The notes: generated by a model not told the origin, from the letters alone. Positions 17,117 to 26,191 are shown, numbered from the stretch's first letter. The stretch is DNA of 64,000 bases from JAUIIK01 sp963709995 (GCA_963709995.1 CAVPYN010000003.1:62001-126000), one strand, 5' to 3'. Translations and numbers: made by a program.

Positions 17117-19594
17117 ATGACATTCACTATTCGACCGGAGCAGAACATCGAACAAACGCTGGCCGCGGTCTTTCACCTTCCCGGGTTCCGGGTGGGGCAG
17201 GAGGAGGCGGTCGGGGCGCTGCTGGCGGGGCGGGATCTGCTGGCGGTGATGCCGACCGGGGCCGGGAAGAGTCTCTGCTTCCAGTTGCCAGCGGTCGTCC
17301 ACCCAGGGTTGACGCTGGTTGTCTCGCCGTTGATTGCGTTGATGAAAGACCAGGTCGATGGGCTGCAGCGGATCGGCGTCCGTGCCGCCTACCTGGCGAG
17401 CAGCCAGACGGCGGAAGAACGGCGCGACGCCATGCGACAGATTCAGGCTGGAGCGCTCGATCTGCTCTACGTCTCACCGGAGCGGCTGAGGGAGGCAAGC
17501 TTCCTTAATACGCTCTCACGGCTCGACGTCTGGCTGGTGGCGGTCGATGAGGCGCATTGCATCTCGACCTGGGGCTCCGACTTTCGACCCGACTACCTGC
17601 GCATTCCCGACGCGATCGACCGGCTGCCGCAACGCCCGGTCATCGCCGCATTTACCGCGACGGCCACTCCGGGCGTCCGCGACGACCTGATCGAGCAACT
17701 GCGGATGGACGATCCGGAGCGGGTCCTGGCGGGCTTTGACCGTCCCAACCTGCGCTTTCTGGCGAAGTATTGCCGGCTGCCCTCGACCCGGCTGCGCGAT
17801 CTGTCGGCTGAGGTTGGAGCGCGCGAAGGCAGCGGGATCATCTACGCCGGCACGCGCAAGGCGTCCGAGGAGCAGGCGGCCTGGCTGCGGGCCGATGGCC
17901 GCTCGGCTGTGGCCTACCATGCTGGTCTGCCGCCACACGAGCGCACCGCTGCTCAGGATGCGTTTCTGGGCGGCGAGGTTGACGTCATCGTCGCAACCAA
18001 CGCCTTCGGGATGGGCATCGACAAGCCGGATGTCCGCTTCGTCATCCACACGACCCTGCCGCAGTCGCCGGATGCGTACTACCAGGAGGTAGGTCGCGCC
18101 GGTCGCGATGGTCTGCCAGCCGATGCCCTGCTGCTTTACACACCCTCCGATCGCGGCTTGCAGGAGTGGCTGATCGATCAGGATTTGCCGGACGCCCACG
18201 CGCTACGGCGGCTCTTCATGGCTGTCCTGCGGGGCGGTGGGCAGATGAATCTGGAGCAGGTTGCGCGAGAGTTCGGCGGCGAAACGTCGCTTCGTGTCGG
18301 TCTCTCGGCGCTTGCCCAGGCCGGTCTAATCGAGGTTGGCGAACGGGCTGGCGGCGACCAATCCGTTTCACCCGCCGTCGAAACGTTCGAGCGGGAACAC
18401 ATCGGCGCGCTCGAACGCGCGCTGTCCGGCCAGCGATCGCGACGAATGGCCCAGATCGAGGAGATGATCGCCTATGCCGAAAGCACGGAATGTCGCCGGG
18501 CAGCCCTGCTGAGTTACTTCGGCGACCCCGCCGCTAGACCAGGAGGCACGCCGGAGTGCTGCGACATCTGTGCCCGGCCCGATGCGCGGGCTGCCGGCGA
18601 CATCGCACGGCTCCAGCGTGCCCGGAAAGTCCTCCAGCCGAAGGGGCTGTCCAGGGCGCGGCAGCAGATCCTCGACGCGCTGGTCGAGCACGGGACGATC
18701 CCCGGCGCGGCGCGGGCACTGGGGATGGAATACAAGAAAGTCGGCGAGCAGGCGCGGAAGATGGTCGCCGGCGGACAACTGGACATCGACGACGTGATCC
18801 CCTTCGAGGTGCAGGAAGCGCTGGATGAGGCGTGCGAGGTGATGGGCCAGGATGGGCTCGACTATCTCAATCCGCGCCCCGGCTATCTCCAGACTGCTAT
18901 GCGTTATTGTCCGGATGGCACGACCTGGGATCACCTGGCGATGTACCTTGCTCACCAGCGCCGGAAAGCCGCGATCGATGATCTCGGCGACGTCGATATG
19001 GTGGAACTACGAGCGTTCGAGAAGAACCAGCGCCGCCGTGAACGTCGCGACCGGAGCAGTAGCGCCGCCAGCCCGGCTTCCGACACCGTGACGGAATCGC
19101 TTGAGATGTTCCGGGCCGGGAAGAGCGTCGAAGAGATCGCCGAAGAACGTGAATTGAAACCGATCACCATCGAAGGTCATCTTGTCTCGGCTATCGCCGC
19201 CGGGCGGCTCGATCTCAATGCCCTGGTCGATGACGAGACGATCGCCGTCGTCCGTGAGGCCATTGCCCAGACCCCGCCCTCCGACACTCCACTGCGTGAC
19301 ATCAGGACTAAAGCCATCGAGATTGCCGGCCGTGACCTCCCCTACATCGCGATCAACGCCGTTCGCTCCGCGCCGCAATCGGCTTCTACGGCTTCGACCA
19401 ATGGCGCCAGTGCTCCACGGGAACCAGACATCGCCGCTGATCTGGCCGAACTCGAAGACCTCCTCGACCGCAAGGCCAAAGCCGACCGTCTCAAATCCCG
19501 TCACGCGGCCCAGGGGAAACCCTGGCCGGATCATTGGGAGGTGGAGTATCAGCGCATTTCCGAACAGATTGAAGCGTTGCAGGAGAGGTTGTAG
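17117..19594 (+). CDS. recQ: RecQ-family ATP-dependent DNA helicase with long C-terminal HTH extension
   Basis: 825 residues, over 200 more than E. coli RecQ. Helicase motifs are complete: MPTGAGKSLCF at 45-55, DEAH at 144-147 (VDEAHCISTWG), and motif VI (YYQEVGRAGRDG). The zinc-binding domain has C459, C481/C482 and C485. A HTH_40-like module follows at about 507-558 (ARQQILDALVEHGTIPGAAR) and a second at about 657-704 (FRAGKSVEEIAEERELKP), ending in a charged coiled tail. It unwinds 3'-5' during repair. It starts 32 bases after the PIN toxin gene and may be read with it, or from a promoter containing CTATAGTTA just upstream. Confidence 0.95.
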   Translation: MTFTIRPEQNIEQTLAAVFHLPGFRVGQEEAVGALLAGRDLLAVMPTGAGKSLCFQLPAVVHPGLTLVVSPLIALMKDQVDGLQRIGVRAAYLASSQTAEERRDAMRQIQAGALDLLYVSPERLREASFLNTLSRLDVWLVAVDEAHCISTWGSDFRPDYLRIPDAIDRLPQRPVIAAFTATATPGVRDDLIEQLRMDDPERVLAGFDRPNLRFLAKYCRLPSTRLRDLSAEVGAREGSGIIYAGTRKASEEQAAWLRADGRSAVAYHAGLPPHERTAAQDAFLGGEVDVIVATNAFGMGIDKPDVRFVIHTTLPQSPDAYYQEVGRAGRDGLPADALLLYTPSDRGLQEWLIDQDLPDAHALRRLFMAVLRGGGQMNLEQVAREFGGETSLRVGLSALAQAGLIEVGERAGGDQSVSPAVETFEREHIGALERALSGQRSRRMAQIEEMIAYAESTECRRAALLSYFGDPAARPGGTPECCDICARPDARAAGDIARLQRARKVLQPKGLSRARQQILDALVEHGTIPGAARALGMEYKKVGEQARKMVAGGQLDIDDVIPFEVQEALDEACEVMGQDGLDYLNPRPGYLQTAMRYCPDGTTWDHLAMYLAHQRRKAAIDDLGDVDMVELRAFEKNQRRRERRDRSSSAASPASDTVTESLEMFRAGKSVEEIAEERELKPITIEGHLVSAIAAGRLDLNALVDDETIAVVREAIAQTPPSDTPLRDIRTKAIEIAGRDLPYIAINAVRSAPQSASTASTNGASAPREPDIAADLAELEDLLDRKAKADRLKSRHAAQGKPWPDHWEVEYQRISEQIEALQERL

Positions 19595-19922
19595 TCAGAA
19601 GCTCCCTTCCCAGCACCTGCGTCGATTTCGAGGGAGGGGTGGAATACGAAATCGTTTCGATTGATTCCCACGCCTCGACCTTGTTCCAGCATGACGACCA
19701 CGACGGGAAGAAACTGACATCCATTGAACAGCTGCATCTACGAGATACATCACACCGGCTGATGAAAGCGAGCAGCAGGATATTGTCCAGTGCGTGACAA
19801 TACAGTGCTTGCGGGACACATTCTTCTCATCTTGATCCAGCAGGCATGACTTCAGCACCTTTCCATAGTGCGAATATGATTCTGGATGTGCGGAGGAGCT
19901 AGACGAGGGGTGGTGGGCGAGC
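19595..19922. other. Intergenic stretch without a supported gene
   Basis: 328 bases between recQ and a kinase gene, both rightward. Frames here are short and have no domain match that I recognise. The stretch GCGAGCGTGGTGAACTC marks the GTG start of the next gene. No hairpin with a T tract was found directly after recQ. Confidence 0.5.
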
Positions 19923-20855
19923 GTGGTGAACTCAGAACGACCGCTCGCGTTTAACCGGCTTCTTCAGAAATTTTCACCTGACGCGAGGTTGATGGGTGTC
20001 TGGAATCTGGAAGGTGGGGTCTCGGCACAGACCGTTGCTCTGGAGTTCGAACACCCTGCACGAATGCGAGAGAGGGCCGTCGTCCGACTACATGGTGAGG
20101 CTGATCGTCACCAGAATCCTGATATTGCCGAGGATGAGTTCAGGTTGCTTCAAATTCTGCGTGCGGCAGGAATCCCTGTGCCTGAGCCGCTCTTCCTCGA
20201 CCTCAGTTGCGATCTGTTCGAGATTCCGTATCTGGTGGTCTCATTTATCGATGGGGCGCCGGTTCTCTGTCCCGAAGACATTGTTGAGAACGCTCGCGTG
20301 ATGGCCGAGCAGCTTGTCTTGATCCACGGCGCAGATTGGTCGAGGGTCGATCTATCTTTCCTTCCTGTTCAAGAGGAGGCGGTCGCCAGAAAGCTCCTGA
20401 CCCCTCCCGAATCGCTCGACGAATCGATGAGCGAAGGGCGGATTCGCGCCGCACTCGACGGAGCATGGCCATTACAGCAGGCGAACCCCTCGACCCTGCT
20501 GCATGGCGATTTCTGGCCCGGGAATCTGCTCTGGAACGACGGCCATCTCATTGCCGTTATCGACTGGGAGGATGCCGCGACGGGCGACCCGCTGGCTGAT
20601 CTCGCCAACGGCCGACTCGAGATCCTCTGGGCCTATGGCGATGACGCGATGAAATCCTTCACCAACCGCTACCGATCCCTGATGCCGTCGCTGGATTACA
20701 CCAATCTTCCCCGATGGGATCTCTATGGCGCGCTGCATCCGGCAGGGAAGCTGTCAACCTGGGGGTTGGATGCCGAGACCGAAGCCCGGATGGTTGCTGC
20801 CCACCGCCGGTTCGTGGACCAGGCTTTGGACCGGTTGGGAGACAAATCCACGTGA
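19923..20855 (+). CDS. APH-fold phosphotransferase (small-molecule kinase)
   Basis: 310 residues from GTG 19923. The N-lobe has an ATP-clamping strand region and VVRLHGEAD with the expected position for the nucleotide-binding basic residue. The catalytic loop is LLHGDFWPGNLLW (HxDxxxxN type) and the magnesium site is VIDWEDAATGDPLADLANGR. These are the signatures of the aminoglycoside/choline kinase superfamily (APH). Members phosphorylate aminoglycosides, choline, homoserine or sugars, so resistance cannot be assumed. It precedes a LuxR-type regulator by about 120 bases. Confidence 0.85.
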   Translation: MVNSERPLAFNRLLQKFSPDARLMGVWNLEGGVSAQTVALEFEHPARMRERAVVRLHGEADRHQNPDIAEDEFRLLQILRAAGIPVPEPLFLDLSCDLFEIPYLVVSFIDGAPVLCPEDIVENARVMAEQLVLIHGADWSRVDLSFLPVQEEAVARKLLTPPESLDESMSEGRIRAALDGAWPLQQANPSTLLHGDFWPGNLLWNDGHLIAVIDWEDAATGDPLADLANGRLEILWAYGDDAMKSFTNRYRSLMPSLDYTNLPRWDLYGALHPAGKLSTWGLDAETEARMVAAHRRFVDQALDRLGDKST

Positions 20856-20974
20856 AACTGATGCATTTCCAGGGTTAACGTGCAATCATTCGGTCACACG
20901 AAGCTTGAAAGGTCCGCTTGAGGGTTGTTCTTGATCCGATTTCGGCCTCCTTTGCCCAGGAATCGACTCCCGCC

Positions 20975-23284
20975 ATGCCGGATGCGTCTACTTCCTCACC
21001 GCTTTTTCGGCTTCCGCTGTCGCGTACAGCGCTGATCGGACGTGAGCGCGAAATCGCGGACATCGTCAATCTGCTCCCGCGTGATGATGCCGCGCTATTG
21101 ACGCTGACCGGTCCGGGCGGGGTCGGCAAGACCCGCCTGGCGCTGGCGGTCAGCGAACGCGTTCGTGCTGACTACGCTGACGGCATCTGGTTCGTCCAGC
21201 TGGCCCCGCTCCGTGATTCTGCCTTCGTACTTTCGGCCGTGACAACCGCTCTGGGCATCGCCGAGCACCCCGACTTTTCGATGTTACAGCGTCTGGTTGA
21301 TTTTCTGGGCGATCGCCGGACGTTGCTCGTGCTAGATAACTTCGAGCATGTCATCGCTGCAGCGCCGGACATTGCGGCGCTGCTCCAAGAGTGCTCCGCT
21401 CTCACCCTACTGACGACGAGCCGGGTTCCGCTGCACCTCTACGGCGAGCGAGAGTATCCGGTACCGCCCTTCGACCTTCCCGACGCCGATCAGCACTTAT
21501 CACTCAGAGAGGTTTTTGGTAACGACGCGGTGCAGCTTTTTGTTGATCGTGCCCGGGCGGTGCAACCAGCCTTCGCGCTGACGGAAGAGAACACACAGCA
21601 CGTGGCCGCGATTTGCCGCAGGCTGGATGGGTTACCGCTGGCGATCGAACTGGCGGCGGCGCGGATTCGCATGTTTCCGCCGCAGGAGCTGCTGGTGCGT
21701 CTGGAGCAACCGCTGGCCGTCCTGACCGGCGGACCTCGTGATGCTCCCGAGCGTCAGCGAACGCTGCGCGACACGATCGTCTGGAGTTACGACCTGTTAG
21801 AGGAGGATGAGCAGCATCTGTTTCGCCGGTTGAGCGTCACGCGCGGCGGCTGGTCGCTGGAGACAGCCGAAGCTCTGGCCGGTGCGGCCGTGCTGGATCA
21901 ATTGTCGGCGCTCGTCGAGCATGGCCTTGTCTGGCAGTTGGAGTCAGACGGCGCGGCACGCTTCGGGATGCTGGAGACGGTGCGCGAGTTCGGCTGGGAG
22001 CAACTCGAAGCGCTTGACGAGCTTGACGACGCGCGGGACCGCCACGCTCGTTTCTACCTGCTGAGCTGGGCAGAGCAGCACAGCGTGTTTTCCGATCTGT
22101 TCACAGTGCGTTGGATGGATGGTCTCCGGCTCGAACTTGATAACCTGCGGGCAGCTTTCGGCTGGGTGCTGGCACACGATGAACCAGACAGTTCGCTGCT
22201 GGACATTAGTGCGAAAGTCATTTCCTGGATATGGGCATTCTGGCGAGCGCGTGGCCTGACGGTAGAGGGCCGGCGATGGATGGAGCTGGCGCTGGCCAAG
22301 TCGGACCTGTCTGATCCCGCGCGCCTCTGGACGCTTCAGGGAGCGGGACTGCTGGCGACGGAACAGGGGGATCTTGACGCCGCGCGCGGATACCACGATG
22401 AGGCTCTTGCAATCGCAGCCGATATCAAAGACGAAAGAGGATACCTATATGCGCTCGGCGGTCTGGGGCGGATATCGCTCTGGCAGGCTGATCACGAGCG
22501 GACGGTTGAGATCCACGAACAGGGATTGGCGCGCGCGCGCGAATCGGGAATTCTCAACGATGTCGCGTTCTGGCTCGGCAACATCGCCCTGCCGGTCGCC
22601 CTACTTGGGGATGTGCCGCGTGCCAAGCAAATGCTCCATGAAGCGTTTGCGATCGTCCGCGAAACAACGGACGTACTCGATGCTATCGTACTCTTCGAAC
22701 TGGCTGTCGTAGCGCTTATAGAGCGCGATGTCGTCGAGGCGCGCAAGCTCATCGCCGAAGCGCTGGCCATCGAACGCAAACGCGGCCCGTCGCGGATCGT
22801 TGCGGACTGTTTAGAGACCTGTGCCGGGCTGGCCATTGTCGAACACCAGCCGGTCCGAGCCGCTCGTCTCTACGGGGCTGCCGAGATGCTTCGATACACC
22901 ATCGGCGCTCCGCTCAAGCCGTTCGACCTGGAGGTCTTCTACGATCCCTATCTCGAAGTCGGGCAGGCGCTGGTTTCCGAGTCGGCTTGGGAAGTTGCCT
23001 GGGCTGAAGGGCGCGCGATGCCGCTCGATGAAGCCATTGACTTCGCGCTCGCCTTTGCCGACGAGCCAGAAGCGCAGGCAGCTAACGTCTCACCTCTGCT
23101 TTCAAATCGAGAGACCGAGGTGCTGCGTTTGGTGGTCGAGGGCCGCTCGAACCAGGAGATCGGGGGCGAGCTCTTCATTAGCCCACACACGGCAGCGAAT
23201 CACGTTGCCAACATCATGAACAAGCTCGGCGTCGATTCACGCACCGCCGCCGCAACCTGGGCTGTCAGAAACGGGCTGGACTGA
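20975..23284 (+). CDS. LuxR-family regulator with NB-ARC-like ATPase and TPR-type repeats
   Basis: 769 residues from the ATG at 20975; an upstream TTG at 20918 is possible but weaker. The order is: ATPase with Walker A GPGGVGKTR at about 46-54, Walker B LLVLDNFEH, and LPLAIELAAARIRMF (the AFS/NB-ARC sensor region); a helical repeat domain from about 390 to 670; then a C-terminal LuxR helix-turn-helix (LSNRETEVLRLVVEGRSNQE). Such proteins are signal-integrating activators of the MalT/LAL type, common in Chloroflexota and Actinobacteria. The next gene downstream, the RFLExN repeat protein, starts 150 bases after its stop. Confidence 0.92.
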   Translation: MPDASTSSPLFRLPLSRTALIGREREIADIVNLLPRDDAALLTLTGPGGVGKTRLALAVSERVRADYADGIWFVQLAPLRDSAFVLSAVTTALGIAEHPDFSMLQRLVDFLGDRRTLLVLDNFEHVIAAAPDIAALLQECSALTLLTTSRVPLHLYGEREYPVPPFDLPDADQHLSLREVFGNDAVQLFVDRARAVQPAFALTEENTQHVAAICRRLDGLPLAIELAAARIRMFPPQELLVRLEQPLAVLTGGPRDAPERQRTLRDTIVWSYDLLEEDEQHLFRRLSVTRGGWSLETAEALAGAAVLDQLSALVEHGLVWQLESDGAARFGMLETVREFGWEQLEALDELDDARDRHARFYLLSWAEQHSVFSDLFTVRWMDGLRLELDNLRAAFGWVLAHDEPDSSLLDISAKVISWIWAFWRARGLTVEGRRWMELALAKSDLSDPARLWTLQGAGLLATEQGDLDAARGYHDEALAIAADIKDERGYLYALGGLGRISLWQADHERTVEIHEQGLARARESGILNDVAFWLGNIALPVALLGDVPRAKQMLHEAFAIVRETTDVLDAIVLFELAVVALIERDVVEARKLIAEALAIERKRGPSRIVADCLETCAGLAIVEHQPVRAARLYGAAEMLRYTIGAPLKPFDLEVFYDPYLEVGQALVSESAWEVAWAEGRAMPLDEAIDFALAFADEPEAQAANVSPLLSNRETEVLRLVVEGRSNQEIGGELFISPHTAANHVANIMNKLGVDSRTAAATWAVRNGLD

Positions 23285-23304
23285 GCGGCAAGCTAGCCCT
23301 CCAA

Positions 23305-23320
23305 TAGTGAACGATCACTA
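23305..23320. promoter_or_regulatory. Short palindrome downstream of the LuxR regulator gene
   Basis: TAGTGA-ACGA-TCACTA forms a perfect 6-base-arm inverted repeat 20 bases after the LuxR stop and about 115 bases before the next start. It could be an operator for the downstream gene. It is too short for a terminator and has no T tract. Role uncertain. Confidence 0.35.
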
Positions 23321-23434
23321 GTCAGCTATCTCCTGGCCAATGACGAATCCGCGGGATGTGGACTGCGCCCGTTCCCGGCATGCTGTCTGTGTGGCAATCG
23401 AGACCACAACAGCAGTCAGGAAAGGATCCGGACG

Positions 23435-23836
23435 ATGCAGGCTACAGCGACTTTGCCCCACACCAATCGACGCAGGTTCATCCCACTTGCCCTCGCGCTC
23501 GGATTGATCGCCACCGTCGCGTTGATCGCACTTCTGAACTGGGGTAGCGGCTCGGAGAGCGAAGCCGTTCATCGCCCGCTAGCGCCCGAATTCGTAAGCG
23601 CAGCTGGTCAGGCTCGTTTCCTTGCGATCAATGAACTGCCCGAGCCCGCCGTCTCAGCCCGGCCAGCTGTGAACTACCGCTTCCTTGAGATGAACCGTTT
23701 GCCGGAAGCACCCGTCGCGGCTGGAGCACTAGCCGGTCAATCTCTGTACCGATTCCTGGAATGGAATCTGGCGTTGGGCGGGAGCGACGCCGAGGGGCAC
23801 TACCCGGTCAACGATCTGGATGGCCAGCCCAACTAG
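23435..23836 (+). CDS. Small membrane-anchored protein with a three-fold RFLExN repeat
   Basis: 133 residues. A basic N-terminus (NRRRF) precedes one transmembrane helix at about 16-35, and the rest should face outside. Three copies of a motif occur: RFLAINELPE at 61-70, YRFLEMNRLP at 81-90 and YRFLEWNLAL at 105-114, with Ala/Pro-rich spacers. I do not recognise the family. The start has AAAGGA upstream, and a strong intrinsic terminator follows the stop (23855-23894), so it ends its own transcript. The codon pattern and motif spacing support a real gene. The LuxR regulator upstream may control it. Confidence 0.7.
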   Translation: MQATATLPHTNRRRFIPLALALGLIATVALIALLNWGSGSESEAVHRPLAPEFVSAAGQARFLAINELPEPAVSARPAVNYRFLEMNRLPEAPVAAGALAGQSLYRFLEWNLALGGSDAEGHYPVNDLDGQPN

Positions 23837-23854
23837 ATGGTCGCTTTGCGATCG

Positions 23855-23894
23855 GTACCGGCGGCGGGGCAACCCGTCGCCGGTACTTTGTTTG
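23855..23894 (+). terminator. Rho-independent terminator with GCAA tetraloop
   Basis: The left stem GTACCGGCGGCGGG (23855-23868) pairs with CCCGTCGCCGGTAC (23873-23886) through 14 base pairs including one G-T, closed by the GNRA-type loop GCAA. It is followed by TTTGTTTG. It lies 18 bases after the stop of the repeat protein gene, inside the open frame that extends the next gene, which argues for a start at 23948 for that gene. Confidence 0.85.
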
Positions 23895-23947
23895 ACAGCT
23901 ATAGTTCACGGTCATGGTGTCCGGAGATGTGCACGAGCGAGGTTGCT

Positions 23948-24682
23948 GTGCGGCTGGTGGCCTGGAATTGCAATATGGCGATGCACCGCAAATTCGATGC
24001 GTTGCTGAGTCTGAACCCCGACGTCGCGGTCATTAGTGAATGCGCAAACCACGAGCAACTTCAGGCTCGAGGAATCGACCTTGAGGGTATCTCTGGGCCA
24101 GTCTGGATCGGGGAGAACCAACACAAAGGGCTGGCCGTTTTCGGCTTCAACAACTACCGGATAGAACCGGCTGAGCCGGTCGGCTGGAGGTTGCGCCACA
24201 TCATACCGGTGCATGTGAAGGGGGCGATCAACTTCAACCTGCTGGCTGTCTGGGCGCTAAACATGCAAGGCGGGATCACCCGCAAGCATCAGATTGGGCC
24301 GCTCCGGAGGGCACTGAGCCGCTATGGCGACTTTCTCACCGAATCTCCGGCGATCGTCGCGGGCGACCTCAATCACAACATCTTCTGGGATAAGCCTGGC
24401 TACCGCAACAACCACCGGACCAGCGTCGATCGGCTGGCGCAGATAGGTCTCGCCAGTGCCTATCATGCGTTCACTGGCGAGGCCCAGGGGAGCGAAACGA
24501 CGCCGACCATCTACTGGCGGGACCGCAAGAAGGACGGCCCGGCCTACCATATCGATTACATCTTCCTGCCCCGCCAGTGGATTCCACACATACGCGAATT
24601 TGCCGTTGGCAGCTTCGAGGATTGGTGCGGCGCCGGTCTCAGCGACCACGTACCGTTGGTGGTTGACGTGGACATAACGTAG
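23948..24682 (+). CDS. Endonuclease/exonuclease/phosphatase (EEP) fold hydrolase
   Basis: 244 residues from GTG 23948, which has GCGAGG at 23937-23942 and sits just before the first strand (VRLVAWNCNM). The frame is open back to 23837, but a terminator occupies that part. EEP motifs are present in order: WNCN, VISECAN (metal Glu), AGDLNHN (catalytic Asp/Asn), HIDYIFLP and LSDHVPLVVDV (Asp-His). The superfamily includes AP endonucleases, DNase I-like enzymes and phosphatases. No secretion signal appears, so an intracellular phosphodiesterase or nuclease is likely; the substrate is not clear. Confidence 0.8.
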   Translation: MRLVAWNCNMAMHRKFDALLSLNPDVAVISECANHEQLQARGIDLEGISGPVWIGENQHKGLAVFGFNNYRIEPAEPVGWRLRHIIPVHVKGAINFNLLAVWALNMQGGITRKHQIGPLRRALSRYGDFLTESPAIVAGDLNHNIFWDKPGYRNNHRTSVDRLAQIGLASAYHAFTGEAQGSETTPTIYWRDRKKDGPAYHIDYIFLPRQWIPHIREFAVGSFEDWCGAGLSDHVPLVVDVDIT

Positions 24683-24839
24683 CGGCAGCTCTGCGGCACA
24701 GCGGAATTCGACAAGCGTCAACGGTTCACCACGAGAGGAGGCGTCGCTCAGGGTGACGTGGCGGCGCTCTTGCTTCTTCCGTCACTGCTCTATAGTGGCA
24801 GCCAGTAGAAGATAACCAGTCGAGAAACGAGGAAGATCG

Positions 24840-25650
24840 ATGCCATACGTCGAAACGGAAACTCATGGAGAGATCTTGGTCGTGCGCATGAACCGGCCCG
24901 AGCGGCTCAACGCGCTCGGTTTCGATGTCCGATCCGGGCTTTCCGACGCGTTTCAGGAGTTTCGAGAGAGTGATCGGCTGGAAGTCGCGGTGTCTGACTG
25001 GCACAGGAAGGGCATTCTGTGCTGGCGAGGATATGAAGGAGTCAGTCGAACAGGGCGCCGTGAATAGCGCTGGCGATGCTTCTCGCAATGATCCGTTCAT
25101 GCGGGGCACGTTGGAAAAGCCGGTCATCGCCGCGATCAATGGCTATGCGATGGGCGGCGGATTCCTGCTGGTCGAGCGGACCGACCTGCGGGTGGCGGCG
25201 AAAGGCGCGATCTTCGAGATCTCGGAGGCGAAGCGCTGGCTGCTCGGCGGCTACGACCACGGCTTCCTGGCCAACCTGCCGCACCCGATCGCGATGGAGA
25301 TGGCCTTCGGGTTCCGTTTCACTGCCGAACGGCTCTACGAGGTCGGCTTCCTGAACCGGCTGACCGAACCCGACGATCTGCTGCCGGCCGCCTTCGAGAT
25401 GGCCGGGCACCTGCTGACATTGCCACCGGCCTCACGCGTCAATACCCTTTACATGATGCGCCAGATGCGGCCTCGTGTTGCCCCGCCCTACAAGGATCTG
25501 GCCGAAAAGCTCCACCAGCACGGAGCGCTCGACGATCGCATGGAATCCCGCCGTGCCTTCGCCGAGAAGCGCGATCCGGTCTACCAGGGCTGGGATGACC
25601 CCTCCGACCGCTACAACCTGCCACGGTTGGAAGACGATGAGAGTGAATAG
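24840..25650 (+). pseudogene. Enoyl-CoA hydratase/isomerase family protein with one +1 frameshift
   Basis: The start at 24840 (AGGA upstream) gives the normal N-terminus ILVVRMNRPERLNALGF. Near 24992 an extra T shifts the frame; reading the next frame restores LTGTGRAFCAGEDMKE and then AAINGYAMGGGFLLVERTDL, the oxyanion-hole segment of the crotonase fold. The rest is intact to 25650 (about 269 residues if repaired). Crotonase-fold enzymes hydrate or isomerise acyl-CoA thioesters. One indel in an otherwise perfect gene is as compatible with sequencing error as with a recent mutation. Confidence 0.8.
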
Positions 25651-25823
25651 CGGCCCGTCAGCGCTCTCTTGCATAAACGTTGCCCATGTAGGAGGGTCCG
25701 GTTGCAATATCGGAAAACTTGCCATTTTGGAAACCACGTGGCATGGTTAGTAGCGTCAAAGACTCAGCAACTGGAATACAGGATGTCCCTGTCGGCCCGT
25801 TTGTCTGACAGAGGAGGAATCCT

Positions 25824-26099
25824 GTGAATCTTTACGTTGGAAATTTGAGCTTCGATACGACCGAGGATGGATTGCGCCAGGCCTTTGCGGCCCACGGCTC
25901 CGTCGATTCGGTTCGCGTCATCACCGATCGAGATACCGGCAACTCGCGCGGCTTCGGATTCGTTGAGATGAATGACAGCCAGGCCGGCCAGACCGCCATG
26001 ATGGCGCTGAATGGTCAGGAACTCGATGGCCGCACACTCACCGTCAACGAGGCGCGCCCGCGCTCGCCCCGGCCCGACAATAATCGCAGTAGCTGGTAG
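25824..26099 (+). CDS. RRM-domain RNA-binding protein
   Basis: 91 residues from GTG 25824, preceded by GAGGAGG at 25811-25817. One RNA recognition motif fills it: RNP2 LYVGNLSF at 3-10 and RNP1 RGFGFVEM at 43-50, with the DTGNSRG turn typical of bacterial RRM proteins (cyanobacterial Rbp-like). The tail is short, basic and Pro/Asn/Ser-rich. These proteins bind single-stranded RNA, often in cold or stress adaptation. The 170-base leader and the hairpin 63 bases after the stop suggest a single-gene transcript under RNA-level control; that is inference. Confidence 0.93.
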   Translation: MNLYVGNLSFDTTEDGLRQAFAAHGSVDSVRVITDRDTGNSRGFGFVEMNDSQAGQTAMMALNGQELDGRTLTVNEARPRSPRPDNNRSSW

Positions 26100-26162
26100 G
26101 ACACCGTCGATCAGGGCTTTTACAGCTGCTGTTCGACTCATCTGAAAAGACTGCAATCGGAG

Positions 26163-26191
26163 ACGTCCCAGGGGTTTTGCCCCTGGGACGT
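26163..26191 (+). terminator. Strong hairpin after the RRM gene, no T tract
   Basis: ACGTCCCAGGGG (26163-26174) pairs perfectly with CCCCTGGGACGT (26180-26191) over a TTTTG loop. It lies 63 bases past the RRM stop. The downstream sequence TGGCGCACC is not T-rich on either strand, so termination would need Rho or the hairpin may stabilise the 3' end. Confidence 0.5.

Noticed and set aside
23837..23947. N-terminal extension of the EEP gene
   Set aside because: A strong intrinsic terminator lies in it, and a better-placed GTG with ribosome-binding site starts at 23948.
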